Shown: positions 8,521 to 16,737 of the stretch, in pieces
How the letters are laid out: every line of letters begins with the position of its first letter
How positions within the stretch are numbered: the stretch's first letter is position 1
Virus record (IMG/VR): IMGVR_UViG_3300022602_000193
Span: 1 to 41,483 of that record
Source of the DNA: a virus
Strand: one strand, 5' to 3'
Length of the DNA stretch: 41,483 nt
Position numbers and translations under genes: made by a program
The notes under the pieces: model-generated
What the model was told of the DNA's origin: nothing
What the model saw: the letters and a program-made list of their open reading frames with translations, nothing else
The model's database searches: none

Positions 8521-10073
8521 TGGCTGGTGAAAATCTACCACGAAGTACAGGAAGACCGAGTAATTACAAGTTTGATCGCGGCGGTATGCCCATCGAACCA
8601 GGCCCGTTTATTGGTGTGGTCAAAAACAATATTGATCCGACCCGTCAGGGACGACTGCAAGTTTACATTGATCAATTTGCCAGTGGTACTCCGGATGACC
8701 CAAGCTCATGGCGCACGGTAAGTTACTGCCCGCCCTTTTATGGAGTTACTCCTAAATCTGGAACCAACTCTGGCACAGGCGGATACACTCCTGGCAATCA
8801 ACAAAGCTACGGCATGTGGTTTACTCCACCTGATATTGGCGTGTCTGTGATATGTATATTTGTTGAAGGCGATCCCAACAAAGGTTATTATATTGGATGT
8901 GTACTTGAGGACGGATTAAATCACATGATTCCTGCAATTGGATCTGCTCCTGGTAATCAAGCAGTAACACAAAACAATACACAGGCAAGTTACTTCAACG
9001 GATCCCCGGCATTGCCAGTCACAGAAATAAATGCTGACAACACTGCAATTGGTGATAACTCGCAATTCTTTAATCAGCCTAAACCTGTGCATAGTTTTGT
9101 AGCCGCAACTATGTTCCAACAAGGATTGATCAACGATCCTATTAGGGGCCCGATTGCTTCAAGCAGTCAGCGCGAAAGTCCCAGTGCTTGTTATGGTATC
9201 AGCACACCAGGTCGTCCAATTTATCAAGGCGGTGTTGATGATGCTACTGCGTTAGCAGATGCCCAAACACTTCAACCAGCTGATGTAAATGTGATTGGTC
9301 GTAGAGGTGGACATACATTGGTCATGGATGATGGTGATGCCAGTGGCAACAATAACTTAGTTCGCATTAGAACTTCTAAAGGCCATCAAATTACCATGAG
9401 CGATGACGGTAATTGCTTTTATATATGTCATGCCAACGGACAAACTTGGGTAGAACTAGGCCAAGAAGGAACATTAGATGTTTATTCTACCAACAGTATA
9501 AATCTCAGAACTGAAGGAACATTGAACTTTCATGCCGACGGCGACATCAACATGTATGCTGGCAAAACAATGAACTTGAAAAGCAAAAGTTCAACTGCAA
9601 TTCAAAGTGATGGCGACTTGAATGTTGCCAACAAAGGAAGCATGACTTTGTTTGCTGGAGGGTCTATGGGACTAAAAGCTGCTACAAGTTTGGCTATTAG
9701 CAGTAACTTAGGAAGTTGGAGTGCAGGAGCAACATTGAGTTTGTCTGGAGGACTTATATTCTTAAATGGTGGCCCTACTTTGCCAGTAGAAGCACCCACC
9801 GGAATTACAAATTATACACAACCAGATGTACAATTTAATTCTACTACCGGATGGACAGTTAGTCCCACAGGATTGACCAGTGCAGTAAATCGCGCTCCTA
9901 CACACGAACCTTATCCATACCACAATCAAGGTGTGCAAGCAAGTATTAACCTTGGAACTGCTCAGCCTACACCTCCACCAGGTGCGCCTGGATTACCAGA
10001 TGGCACAAGTATTACAGCAGTTGCCAATCAAGTAGATACTGCTATTACTGATTTTGGAACCGACAATGGCTAA
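8520..10073 (+). CDS. gp5: Baseplate central spike protein, gp5/VgrG-like, without lysozyme domain
   Basis: This is a 517-residue protein. Residues 25-130 fit the OB-fold of gp5/VgrG spikes: GPFIGVVKNNIDPTRQGRLQ, WRTVSYCPPFYG, and GDPNKGYYIG. A linker follows, then the RRGGHTLVMDDGDASGNNNL hairpin typical of VgrG and gp5-type spikes. Residues 290-400 are an alternating beta prism with repeated short units such as TEGTLNFHADGDINMYAGKT and SDGDLNVANKGSMTLFAGGS, which should trimerise into the needle. T4 gp5 (575 residues) has a lysozyme domain between the OB-fold and the needle. Here that interval holds no lysozyme-like sequence. The Pro-rich C-terminus may carry a tip or contact the next protein, whose start overlaps it by 8 bases. 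Confidence 0.85.
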   Translation: MAGENLPRSTGRPSNYKFDRGGMPIEPGPFIGVVKNNIDPTRQGRLQVYIDQFASGTPDDPSSWRTVSYCPPFYGVTPKSGTNSGTGGYTPGNQQSYGMWFTPPDIGVSVICIFVEGDPNKGYYIGCVLEDGLNHMIPAIGSAPGNQAVTQNNTQASYFNGSPALPVTEINADNTAIGDNSQFFNQPKPVHSFVAATMFQQGLINDPIRGPIASSSQRESPSACYGISTPGRPIYQGGVDDATALADAQTLQPADVNVIGRRGGHTLVMDDGDASGNNNLVRIRTSKGHQITMSDDGNCFYICHANGQTWVELGQEGTLDVYSTNSINLRTEGTLNFHADGDINMYAGKTMNLKSKSSTAIQSDGDLNVANKGSMTLFAGGSMGLKAATSLAISSNLGSWSAGATLSLSGGLIFLNGGPTLPVEAPTGITNYTQPDVQFNSTTGWTVSPTGLTSAVNRAPTHEPYPYHNQGVQASINLGTAQPTPPPGAPGLPDGTSITAVANQVDTAITDFGTDNG

Positions 10074-12882
10074 TTTTAACTATACCCTACCATCTGGAGA
10101 AAGTTTTGTACTACGAGCTCCGCAAGGAACTACTCAAGCGCAGGCTGATCAGATATTTTATTCTCAAGTTGCAGCTGGAGGGTTAGTAGGATATGTTCCA
10201 GGACAAACATTGACCAGTGTTGTTTCTAATCTAACTGAGTTTCAGTTGAGTCGATTAGATCGTGGCACTGCTGGAGTTGGAAGTAGTTGGAATGGCACAC
10301 TAGGCAGTGGTGGTATTGGTAGCCAGTACGGCGGTGGTAGCCAGTACGGCGGAGCAGGATTTCGAAGCACCGGAACTGGTGGTGGCTACGGAACTGCTGG
10401 TGGCGCAGGTGGACTAGGGTTAGGTGGATTAGGCGCCAATGGTGGATTAGGTAGTATAGGTGATGGCAGCGGTGATTTTACAGTACTAGCATTGTACGGT
10501 GGCTTGCCTGTGGTTTCTACTGCATTACCAATTACAATTAGTACACCATTGGTAAATCCAGTTTCACAGGCAAATGTTGTCAGTATTACCAACGACAGCA
10601 CTGGATTCAACAACAATGGAGATTTTGGTGCCAAACCAATTGGTCCAATGACTGCGGCACAGGTTGGTGCAGTACAGGCACAAATTACAAACTTTGTCAA
10701 TCAACCCTCAACTGCTACAAGTGACTCTGGCACAGGACAATACGGTCATACCATTCAGCAACTGGAACAAACTGGATATGTCAAACCTGGCACCAGTAGA
10801 TTTGCCACACAGTATACCGAAGGAATATCCGGGCCTACAGAAGTTTGTGGTGACGAAAAAGTAAATTATTGGATAGCAACCGGAAATCCGGGCGATACAT
10901 TTACTTGGGAAAGTGCCGCCAGTACCTGGTACAAAGCTGGTCCAGATCCTTCCTGGTGCACATTTATGAACCAATATGCTATTTGGACTGGGCAACCCAA
11001 TGACATCACTACCAATCAAATTGGTTGGCAAATATATCTTCCTGACAGCGGAACATACACATTTAATTTGTCTACAGATAACGCCGGCAGTATCAAAATA
11101 AACAATGTGGTAGTCAATAGCTTTGACAGTTTTACCAGTGTAAACACAACCACACATTATTTTGCCGCTGGTACCTATACAGTGACATTGAGCATTACCA
11201 ATGTTGCCGACGGGTATACCAACAATCCTGGCGGCATTGCTGGAAACATATTGAATCCTGCTGGCAACGAAATTTACAACACCTTACAGTTGATTGGGTT
11301 AACTGCCAATCCTGATGGATATAACCACGGCGGCGGAACACTAGATGCCAACGGTGAGTTTCAGCAACCTGGAACTTTTTTAATTCCTGGCAATTACAAA
11401 TATTTGTGTAAGTGGGGAACTGGAGATCATTTGATATATCAAATTGTTGTATCTTATTTGCCAACTGCAGCCCCAACATTTCAATTTTATACCAAGAGTA
11501 GTCCAGTGTCAGTGCTGAATGCACCCGGAGTATGGACAGGGAAAAATGGAATATATTCCTTAAATGATTATCTCTCCAGCACTTCTGCACAAAACAATGT
11601 TCAGCAGACATTGATGCAACAGGCCTATGATAGCCTGCAGGCCAGTGGAGTAATAACTCCACCAACAACTAATTCAGTAACTACCAACACCGGACAATTG
11701 TACAGTCAATACGGATTACAACAAGTGTCAGCCTTGAGTTTGTTGGTGAATACAGCATTGTCAGTGTCACCAACTGCGCTAAACGCAGTGACTGGTACTC
11801 CTGTGGCATCATTGTTATCTAGTCCAGTGCTAACAACTTCAACTCTGTCGTCGGGCGCAGTTAATAACATAGCTGCTGGATCTTATCCTATAGTAACTGA
11901 TAGCAGTGCACAAGTAACACAAGCAGTCACAGGACAAGTGGCTGCATTGGTATCAAACGCCAGTAAATTTGGCACAGCATCTACTATCAGTTGGGCCGCA
12001 TCAGGGGCTACTGGATCTACCAGTGCAGCATTAACCAATGCTGGAATAAACATTGGTACTGGCATTGTCACAAGTAATTTAGCAAGCAGCTTGACCAAAG
12101 CTGGAGTTCCTCCAGTGGTCACACAGTCGGTTACAAATGCAGTAAACAAAACTTTGACCACAACATTGAACAGTCAACTAAGTCAGCTGGGCAAGGCATC
12201 CACATATGCGTCTGACTCTGCCAGTGGAGTATCTTCAACACTTAATCAACTTGGTAATGTGGATCTCAGCAATGTTGTCAGCAACGGAATTAACAATGTA
12301 TCTAACTTGGTTGATAGTCAAATTAATAATCTTACATCTGGAAATTTTGACGCTAGTAGTTTGCTTAACAGTGGAACTATTGCGCTGGCATCCAAGGCCC
12401 TGGGCATATCTAGCACAGATGCCAAAAACATAAACACCGCAGTAAATTTAGTAAGTGCAATCACCGGCGGTGGCGACATTGTTAATGTTGGGTTGAGCCT
12501 ACTGGGTGGATCTGGAGTAGGATCAGCACTTACAGGATTACTTGGTGGCAGCGGTGCATTGAGCAGTTTGACAGGACTTGGAGACATCACCAGTATCGGA
12601 GGATTATTTGGCGGCGGGGGTGGCGGGTTATCCAGCAGAACTGTAGCGGCAGCAGGTTATACCAACACAGTGAATCGTTCAACTGTGGACTCGGCAGTGG
12701 TGCAGATCTTAGGCAGTAACAAGATACCAACTCCGTCTTTTGTGTATCAATCTGCGCAGGTCAAAGCAGCTTCAACTAATTTAACACAGGCACAAAATGC
12801 GTTAACTAATTTGCAATCATCTAATACTTTGGATCTAAGTTCTGAATCATCATTTGATTATGGCAGCTCCACTGCAGGATAA
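10066..12882 (+). CDS. Large Gly/Ser/Asn-rich tail or baseplate protein with a PA14-like beta-sandwich
   Basis: This is a 938-residue protein from ATG 10066; an in-frame TTG at 10054 lies inside gp5 and has no better binding site. Residues 1-75 are a compact domain (FNYTLPSGESFVLRAPQGTT then QAQADQIFYSQVAAG) seen in other phage structural proteins. Residues 80-145 are Gly-rich with a perfect DNA repeat. Residues 280-410 look like a PA14/lectin-type beta sandwich (IYLPDSGTYTFNLSTDNAG, AAGTYTVTLSITN). Residues 480 onward are Ser/Thr/Asn/Ala-rich repetitive sequence, a Gly cluster near 840, and a final coiled-coil-like stretch (NLTQAQNALTNLQSS). It may be a host-contact or spike-associated protein. 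No T4 counterpart is recognised. Confidence 0.7.
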   Translation: MANFNYTLPSGESFVLRAPQGTTQAQADQIFYSQVAAGGLVGYVPGQTLTSVVSNLTEFQLSRLDRGTAGVGSSWNGTLGSGGIGSQYGGGSQYGGAGFRSTGTGGGYGTAGGAGGLGLGGLGANGGLGSIGDGSGDFTVLALYGGLPVVSTALPITISTPLVNPVSQANVVSITNDSTGFNNNGDFGAKPIGPMTAAQVGAVQAQITNFVNQPSTATSDSGTGQYGHTIQQLEQTGYVKPGTSRFATQYTEGISGPTEVCGDEKVNYWIATGNPGDTFTWESAASTWYKAGPDPSWCTFMNQYAIWTGQPNDITTNQIGWQIYLPDSGTYTFNLSTDNAGSIKINNVVVNSFDSFTSVNTTTHYFAAGTYTVTLSITNVADGYTNNPGGIAGNILNPAGNEIYNTLQLIGLTANPDGYNHGGGTLDANGEFQQPGTFLIPGNYKYLCKWGTGDHLIYQIVVSYLPTAAPTFQFYTKSSPVSVLNAPGVWTGKNGIYSLNDYLSSTSAQNNVQQTLMQQAYDSLQASGVITPPTTNSVTTNTGQLYSQYGLQQVSALSLLVNTALSVSPTALNAVTGTPVASLLSSPVLTTSTLSSGAVNNIAAGSYPIVTDSSAQVTQAVTGQVAALVSNASKFGTASTISWAASGATGSTSAALTNAGINIGTGIVTSNLASSLTKAGVPPVVTQSVTNAVNKTLTTTLNSQLSQLGKASTYASDSASGVSSTLNQLGNVDLSNVVSNGINNVSNLVDSQINNLTSGNFDASSLLNSGTIALASKALGISSTDAKNINTAVNLVSAITGGGDIVNVGLSLLGGSGVGSALTGLLGGSGALSSLTGLGDITSIGGLFGGGGGGLSSRTVAAAGYTNTVNRSTVDSAVVQILGSNKIPTPSFVYQSAQVKAASTNLTQAQNALTNLQSSNTLDLSSESSFDYGSSTAG
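10318..10352 (+). repeat. Tandem 18-base direct repeat in the Gly-rich linker
   Basis: The unit GGTAGCCAGTACGGCGGT occurs twice head to tail; the second copy differs only at its last base. It encodes a repeated GSQYGG and marks recent expansion of the linker by slippage. Confidence 0.8.
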
Positions 12883-12901
12883 AGCAGTGATTTTTGTTGC
12901 G

Positions 12902-12909
12902 GTAAATAC
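12902..12909 (+). promoter_or_regulatory. Late-promoter-like element immediately before gp25
   Basis: GTAAATAC ends only 3 bases before ATG 12913. The TAAATA core matches the other late elements, but a normal start point would fall at the ATG itself. No Shine-Dalgarno lies between them. Confidence 0.4.
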
Positions 12910-12912
12910 AAG

Positions 12913-13287
12913 ATGGCTACATTCATTGGATTTAATACTATCAATCAATATAAAAAGTTCACAGTGGTTGACTTTGATTTGATCAAAATTGACCTACTAA
13001 ACGCTTTTAATATCAAACAAGGACAACTTCCTGGACGCCCAAGTTACGGAACAACCTTGTGGGATAATATATTTGAAAACCAAACACAAGAAACAATTGC
13101 AAACATTTATAACGAAATACAACGAGTATGTGCTCAGGATCCTAGAATATATGTGTCAAGCACACAGGTATTTCCACAACAAAATGGTGTATTGATTCAA
13201 GTCGGATTGGCCACTGTGGCTGGTACAAACGCTCAACAGTTGGCAATATTTTTTGACCAGTCTCAGGGTGTTGCTGCCTTTGTTTAA
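12913..13287 (+). CDS. gp25: Baseplate wedge protein gp25 (GPW/gp25 family)
   Basis: This is a 124-residue protein, close to T4 gp25 (132). The family core is clear: DLIKIDLLNAFNIKQGQLPG followed by RPSYGTTLWDNIFEN, then IQRVCAQDPRI, the place of the conserved acidic-Pro-Arg (EPR-type) motif of the inner wedge. gp25 homologues occur in phage, R-type pyocin and type VI secretion baseplates, where they bind gp6 and the sheath. The next gene is gp6, the expected partner. There is no clear Shine-Dalgarno: ATG 12913 is preceded by TACAAG and by a TAAATA element. Confidence 0.9.
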   Translation: MATFIGFNTINQYKKFTVVDFDLIKIDLLNAFNIKQGQLPGRPSYGTTLWDNIFENQTQETIANIYNEIQRVCAQDPRIYVSSTQVFPQQNGVLIQVGLATVAGTNAQQLAIFFDQSQGVAAFV

Positions 13288-13306
13288 CGGCGTAGTTTAT
13301 ACAGCC

Positions 13307-13314
13307 CATAAATA
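13307..13314 (+). promoter_or_regulatory. Late-promoter-like element of the gp6 gene
   Basis: CATAAATA lies in the 45-base gap between gp25 and gp6. A start near 13320 would give a leader of about 13 bases that still contains the AGGAAGAG binding site at 13323-13330. It is one of the best placed late elements in the window. Confidence 0.55.
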
Positions 13315-13332
13315 ATAAAAATAGGAAGAGAC

Positions 13333-16300
13333 ATGGCAACAACCACAAGACAGACGGTGATATTTGGAGTTGAAGATTGGAAAAGAATCTATCAAACCTA
13401 CAGAGAAGCTGACTTTCAAAGTTATGATTTTGAAACTCTACGCAAAAGTTTCGTAGATTATTTGCGCTTGTATTATCCAGAAACCTTTAATGATTATATT
13501 GAAAGTTCTGAATTTATTGCCTTGTTAGATGTAATGGCCTTTATGGGTCAGTCATTGGCCTTCCGCAGTGATTTAAACACTCGTGAAAATTACATGGACA
13601 CAGCAGAGCGCCGAGATTCTGTTGTTAAACTTGCCAACTTGGTCAGCTATACACCATTAAGAAATACTCCTGCATCTGGCTATCTAAAAGTGTTCAGTGT
13701 AAAAACCACAGAAAGTGTAGTAGATTACAATGGCATAAACCTTGCAAACATCACAGTTAACTGGGCAGATCCTACAAACCTTAATTGGCAAGAACAATTT
13801 ACATCAATTATCAACGCTAGTTTAGTCAACACTCAACGCTTTGGTCGACCCGGAAATGATCAAATAATTCTTGGTGTCGACACACAAGAATACACTATTA
13901 ACTTGGTGCCAGGATATCTTCCAGTAATTCCTTACACTTCGACCATTGATGGTATCAGCATGCCATTTGAAGCTGTAAACGCAACCAGCTCTGGTGAGAG
14001 TTATGTTTACGAACCGCCTCCATTGCCCAATGGACAGTTTAATATATTGTTCCGCAATGATGCGCTGGGATATGCCAGTGCCAACACTGGATATTTTTTC
14101 TTGTTCAAACAAGGTGTACTACAGAATCAAGACTTTAATTTACCTGAGCGTATCAGCAATCGTCAAGTTGATATCAATATTGAAGGTGTCAACAACACCG
14201 ATGTATGGTTGTATCAATTAGACAACACTGGCAATATCAGTAGCTTCTGGCAGTATGTACAAAGTGTTTATGGTGCTGCCATTGAACAATTGTCAGCAGG
14301 CACACGCGACATTTACAGTATTACTAGCAGAACCAATGATCAAATTACATTGAACTTTGGTGATGGTGTGTTTAGTACCATTCCTGTGGGAACATTCCGC
14401 ACTTATGTTCGTGCATCCAACGGATTGACTTATATTATTAATCCAGCTGAAATGCAAAGCGTACAAATTCCTATCAGCTATGTAAGTAGAACAAATCAAA
14501 TTGAAACTATTACATTTACTTGTGGTATCACTCAACCTGTGACCAATGCACAGGCCAGAGAAACAATTCAAGAGATCAAACAACGAGCTCCTGCAAGATA
14601 CTACACACAAAATCGCATGGTCAACGGTGAAGACTACAACAACTTTCCGTTTACACAATACAACAGTATTTTAAAAAGCAAGGCCTTGAATCGTGCATCT
14701 ATTGGTACTAGTCGTTATCTTGACCTAGTTGATGGCACAGGAAAATACTCAAGCACAAACACATTTGCCGCAGACGGCGCATTATACGAAGCAAACAATT
14801 TGCCAGCGTTCCAGTTTACTTGGTTGACAACCAGTGACATTGCCAATGTGATTTATAATCAAGTAACTCCTTTGTTGGTTGAAGCTGGACTACAACAATT
14901 TTATTATGCAAACTTTCCAAGACCAGATTTAACATTATTAAATTATACTTGGCATCAAAGTACACTTATTACCAATGAAACCACTGGATATTTCCAAAAC
15001 TCACTAGGTAATCCTATCAGCATAGGAGCGTATGCCAGCAACAATGCTCAATATATCATTGAAGGTAGCTTGGTAAAATTTGTTCCTCCTACAGGTTATT
15101 TCTTTAATGCAAGCAATCAAATAATTGCTGGTGTTCCAAGCAACCCAGGCGACAAACTGGTATTATGGGCAAGTCCTACTGCGGTGTACCTTGAAGGAAC
15201 TGCACAGGGCCTTGGTAATTTGCCATCTGGCGTTGGCCCAGTTGTACTAAACAATTCTATTCCGACTGGAGCAATACCCACACAGGTAATTCCTTTGTTT
15301 GTTACACAACTGCCTACCAGTGTGCAACAAAGCGTGCTAAATCAAATTTATTTGAATCAAAATTTTGGTCTTGGCTACAATAATCTAACCAACAGTTGGT
15401 ATTTGATTGCATCAAACAATCTTGCGATCAATGCAAGTTTTAGTTTGAGCAATGCTCAAAGCACCGCTGGTGTCAACAGTGATGCTTCGTGGCTGATACA
15501 ATTTACCACAAACAATGGAACATACACTGTGGTATCACGAAGCTTGGATTATTATTTTGGTAGCGTGATTGACACAAGATTTTTCTTTTACTCAAACCAA
15601 CCAATTTACGATTCCAGAACTGGAACAGTTATCACTGACTATATCAATGTGTTGAAAATCAACAGTCAACCTGACAGTAATTCACCATTGTCTGGTGATA
15701 GCATTTTAAAAATAATTGGTCAGCCCATTCTCAGCGACGGCTTAGTTGACGACTTTCAAGTGCTAGTAAGTTTTGAAACTACCAGTGGTGATTTAATTCC
15801 TATCAATCCTGATTTCTTTAACGACATTGTAGCTCCATCAGTTAACGCAAATCAGAAATTGGTATTCCTGCAACAAACAGTTGACTTTGATAATCTTCAA
15901 CGCTATTTGTTAGTTGCGTCTGGAGTGGTCAATAGTGATTACCCAACTATGAGCAGTATTGAATTGGTAAAAGCAGACTACCTAGTCGGGCAAGTATTCT
16001 ACGCTTATCAAGATCAAGTATTCTACGATCTTACCTTGGACTCTTTAGGCAATAGTGTGTTGACAGTGGATTCGACTTTTATTGCCTATACAGGTCGCCA
16101 AGATTTGTATTTTCAGTATAGACACAATTCACCATTGACCAGTAGAATTGACCCTGGATCAACCAATATCATTGATTTGTACATTGTTACTAATGACTAT
16201 TATACTTCCTATCAAAATTGGATTAAAGATTCAACCGGTACAGTGGTAGAACCAACACCACCTACCATAGACGAATTAACAACTGCCTATGCAGGACTGC

Positions 16301-16737
16301 AAGATTATAAAATGATTTCTGACAATATGATTTTAAATTCAGTGCAGTTCCAACCATTGTTTGGCAGCAAGGCAGATCCATCATTGAGAGCAATTGTCAA
16401 AGTTATTCAATCTGCTCAAAGCACTGCTAGTGTAAGTGAAATTAAAAATCTAGTTGTAACAAATATGAATGCTTACTTTAGCATTGATGCTTGGGACTTT
16501 GGTCAGACATTTTATTTCAGTGAACTTGCGGCCTATATACATCAAAACATGGGCGACATTGTTAGCTCGGTAGTATTAGTTCCGTTGGATCCACAAAAAA
16601 GTTTTGGTGACTTGTACGAAGTTAGATGTGCACCAAATCAAATCTTTGTAAATGGCGCAACAGTCAATGATGTTCAAGTAATAACAGCATTGACCAGCAC
16701 CAATATTAGAACAGCCCCTGGTAGCGGAGTAATTTAA
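13333..16737 (+). CDS. gp6: Baseplate wedge protein gp6, enlarged
   Basis: This is an 1134-residue protein against 660 for T4 gp6. Residues 10-110 hold the N-terminal wedge region (LRKSFVDYLRLYYPETFNDY, ALLDVMAFMGQSLAFRSDLN, RRDSVVKLANLVSYTP). Residues 220-450 continue the family with FNILFRNDALGY, NFGDGVFSTIPVGTFR and the RAPARYYTQNRMVNGEDYNN motif, which matches T4 APKFFQTQNRAVTVEDY. The C-terminal 130 residues (VVTNMNAYFSIDAW, SFGDLYEVRC) also look like family. Between about 480 and 990 lies a beta-rich insert. In the virion gp6 forms the inner ring dimer that holds the wedges. The start has AGGAAGAG just upstream, and the stop overlaps the next ATG (TAATG). Confidence 0.9.
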   Translation: MATTTRQTVIFGVEDWKRIYQTYREADFQSYDFETLRKSFVDYLRLYYPETFNDYIESSEFIALLDVMAFMGQSLAFRSDLNTRENYMDTAERRDSVVKLANLVSYTPLRNTPASGYLKVFSVKTTESVVDYNGINLANITVNWADPTNLNWQEQFTSIINASLVNTQRFGRPGNDQIILGVDTQEYTINLVPGYLPVIPYTSTIDGISMPFEAVNATSSGESYVYEPPPLPNGQFNILFRNDALGYASANTGYFFLFKQGVLQNQDFNLPERISNRQVDINIEGVNNTDVWLYQLDNTGNISSFWQYVQSVYGAAIEQLSAGTRDIYSITSRTNDQITLNFGDGVFSTIPVGTFRTYVRASNGLTYIINPAEMQSVQIPISYVSRTNQIETITFTCGITQPVTNAQARETIQEIKQRAPARYYTQNRMVNGEDYNNFPFTQYNSILKSKALNRASIGTSRYLDLVDGTGKYSSTNTFAADGALYEANNLPAFQFTWLTTSDIANVIYNQVTPLLVEAGLQQFYYANFPRPDLTLLNYTWHQSTLITNETTGYFQNSLGNPISIGAYASNNAQYIIEGSLVKFVPPTGYFFNASNQIIAGVPSNPGDKLVLWASPTAVYLEGTAQGLGNLPSGVGPVVLNNSIPTGAIPTQVIPLFVTQLPTSVQQSVLNQIYLNQNFGLGYNNLTNSWYLIASNNLAINASFSLSNAQSTAGVNSDASWLIQFTTNNGTYTVVSRSLDYYFGSVIDTRFFFYSNQPIYDSRTGTVITDYINVLKINSQPDSNSPLSGDSILKIIGQPILSDGLVDDFQVLVSFETTSGDLIPINPDFFNDIVAPSVNANQKLVFLQQTVDFDNLQRYLLVASGVVNSDYPTMSSIELVKADYLVGQVFYAYQDQVFYDLTLDSLGNSVLTVDSTFIAYTGRQDLYFQYRHNSPLTSRIDPGSTNIIDLYIVTNDYYTSYQNWIKDSTGTVVEPTPPTIDELTTAYAGLQDYKMISDNMILNSVQFQPLFGSKADPSLRAIVKVIQSAQSTASVSEIKNLVVTNMNAYFSIDAWDFGQTFYFSELAAYIHQNMGDIVSSVVLVPLDPQKSFGDLYEVRCAPNQIFVNGATVNDVQVITALTSTNIRTAPGSGVI

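Noticed and set aside
10054-10065. TTG start for the Gly/Ser-rich tail protein
   Set aside because: ATG 10066 is four codons downstream and begins the recognisable conserved domain.
10318-10352. CRISPR-like or regulatory repeat
   Set aside because: Two adjacent in-frame copies without spacers inside a Gly-rich coding linker; simple slippage explains it.
11195-11668. Minus-strand frame of 157 codons opposite the Gly/Ser-rich tail protein
   Set aside because: It is a shadow of a strongly coding plus-strand gene, with no ribosome site and unnatural composition; the same applies to the other antisense frames in the structural genes.
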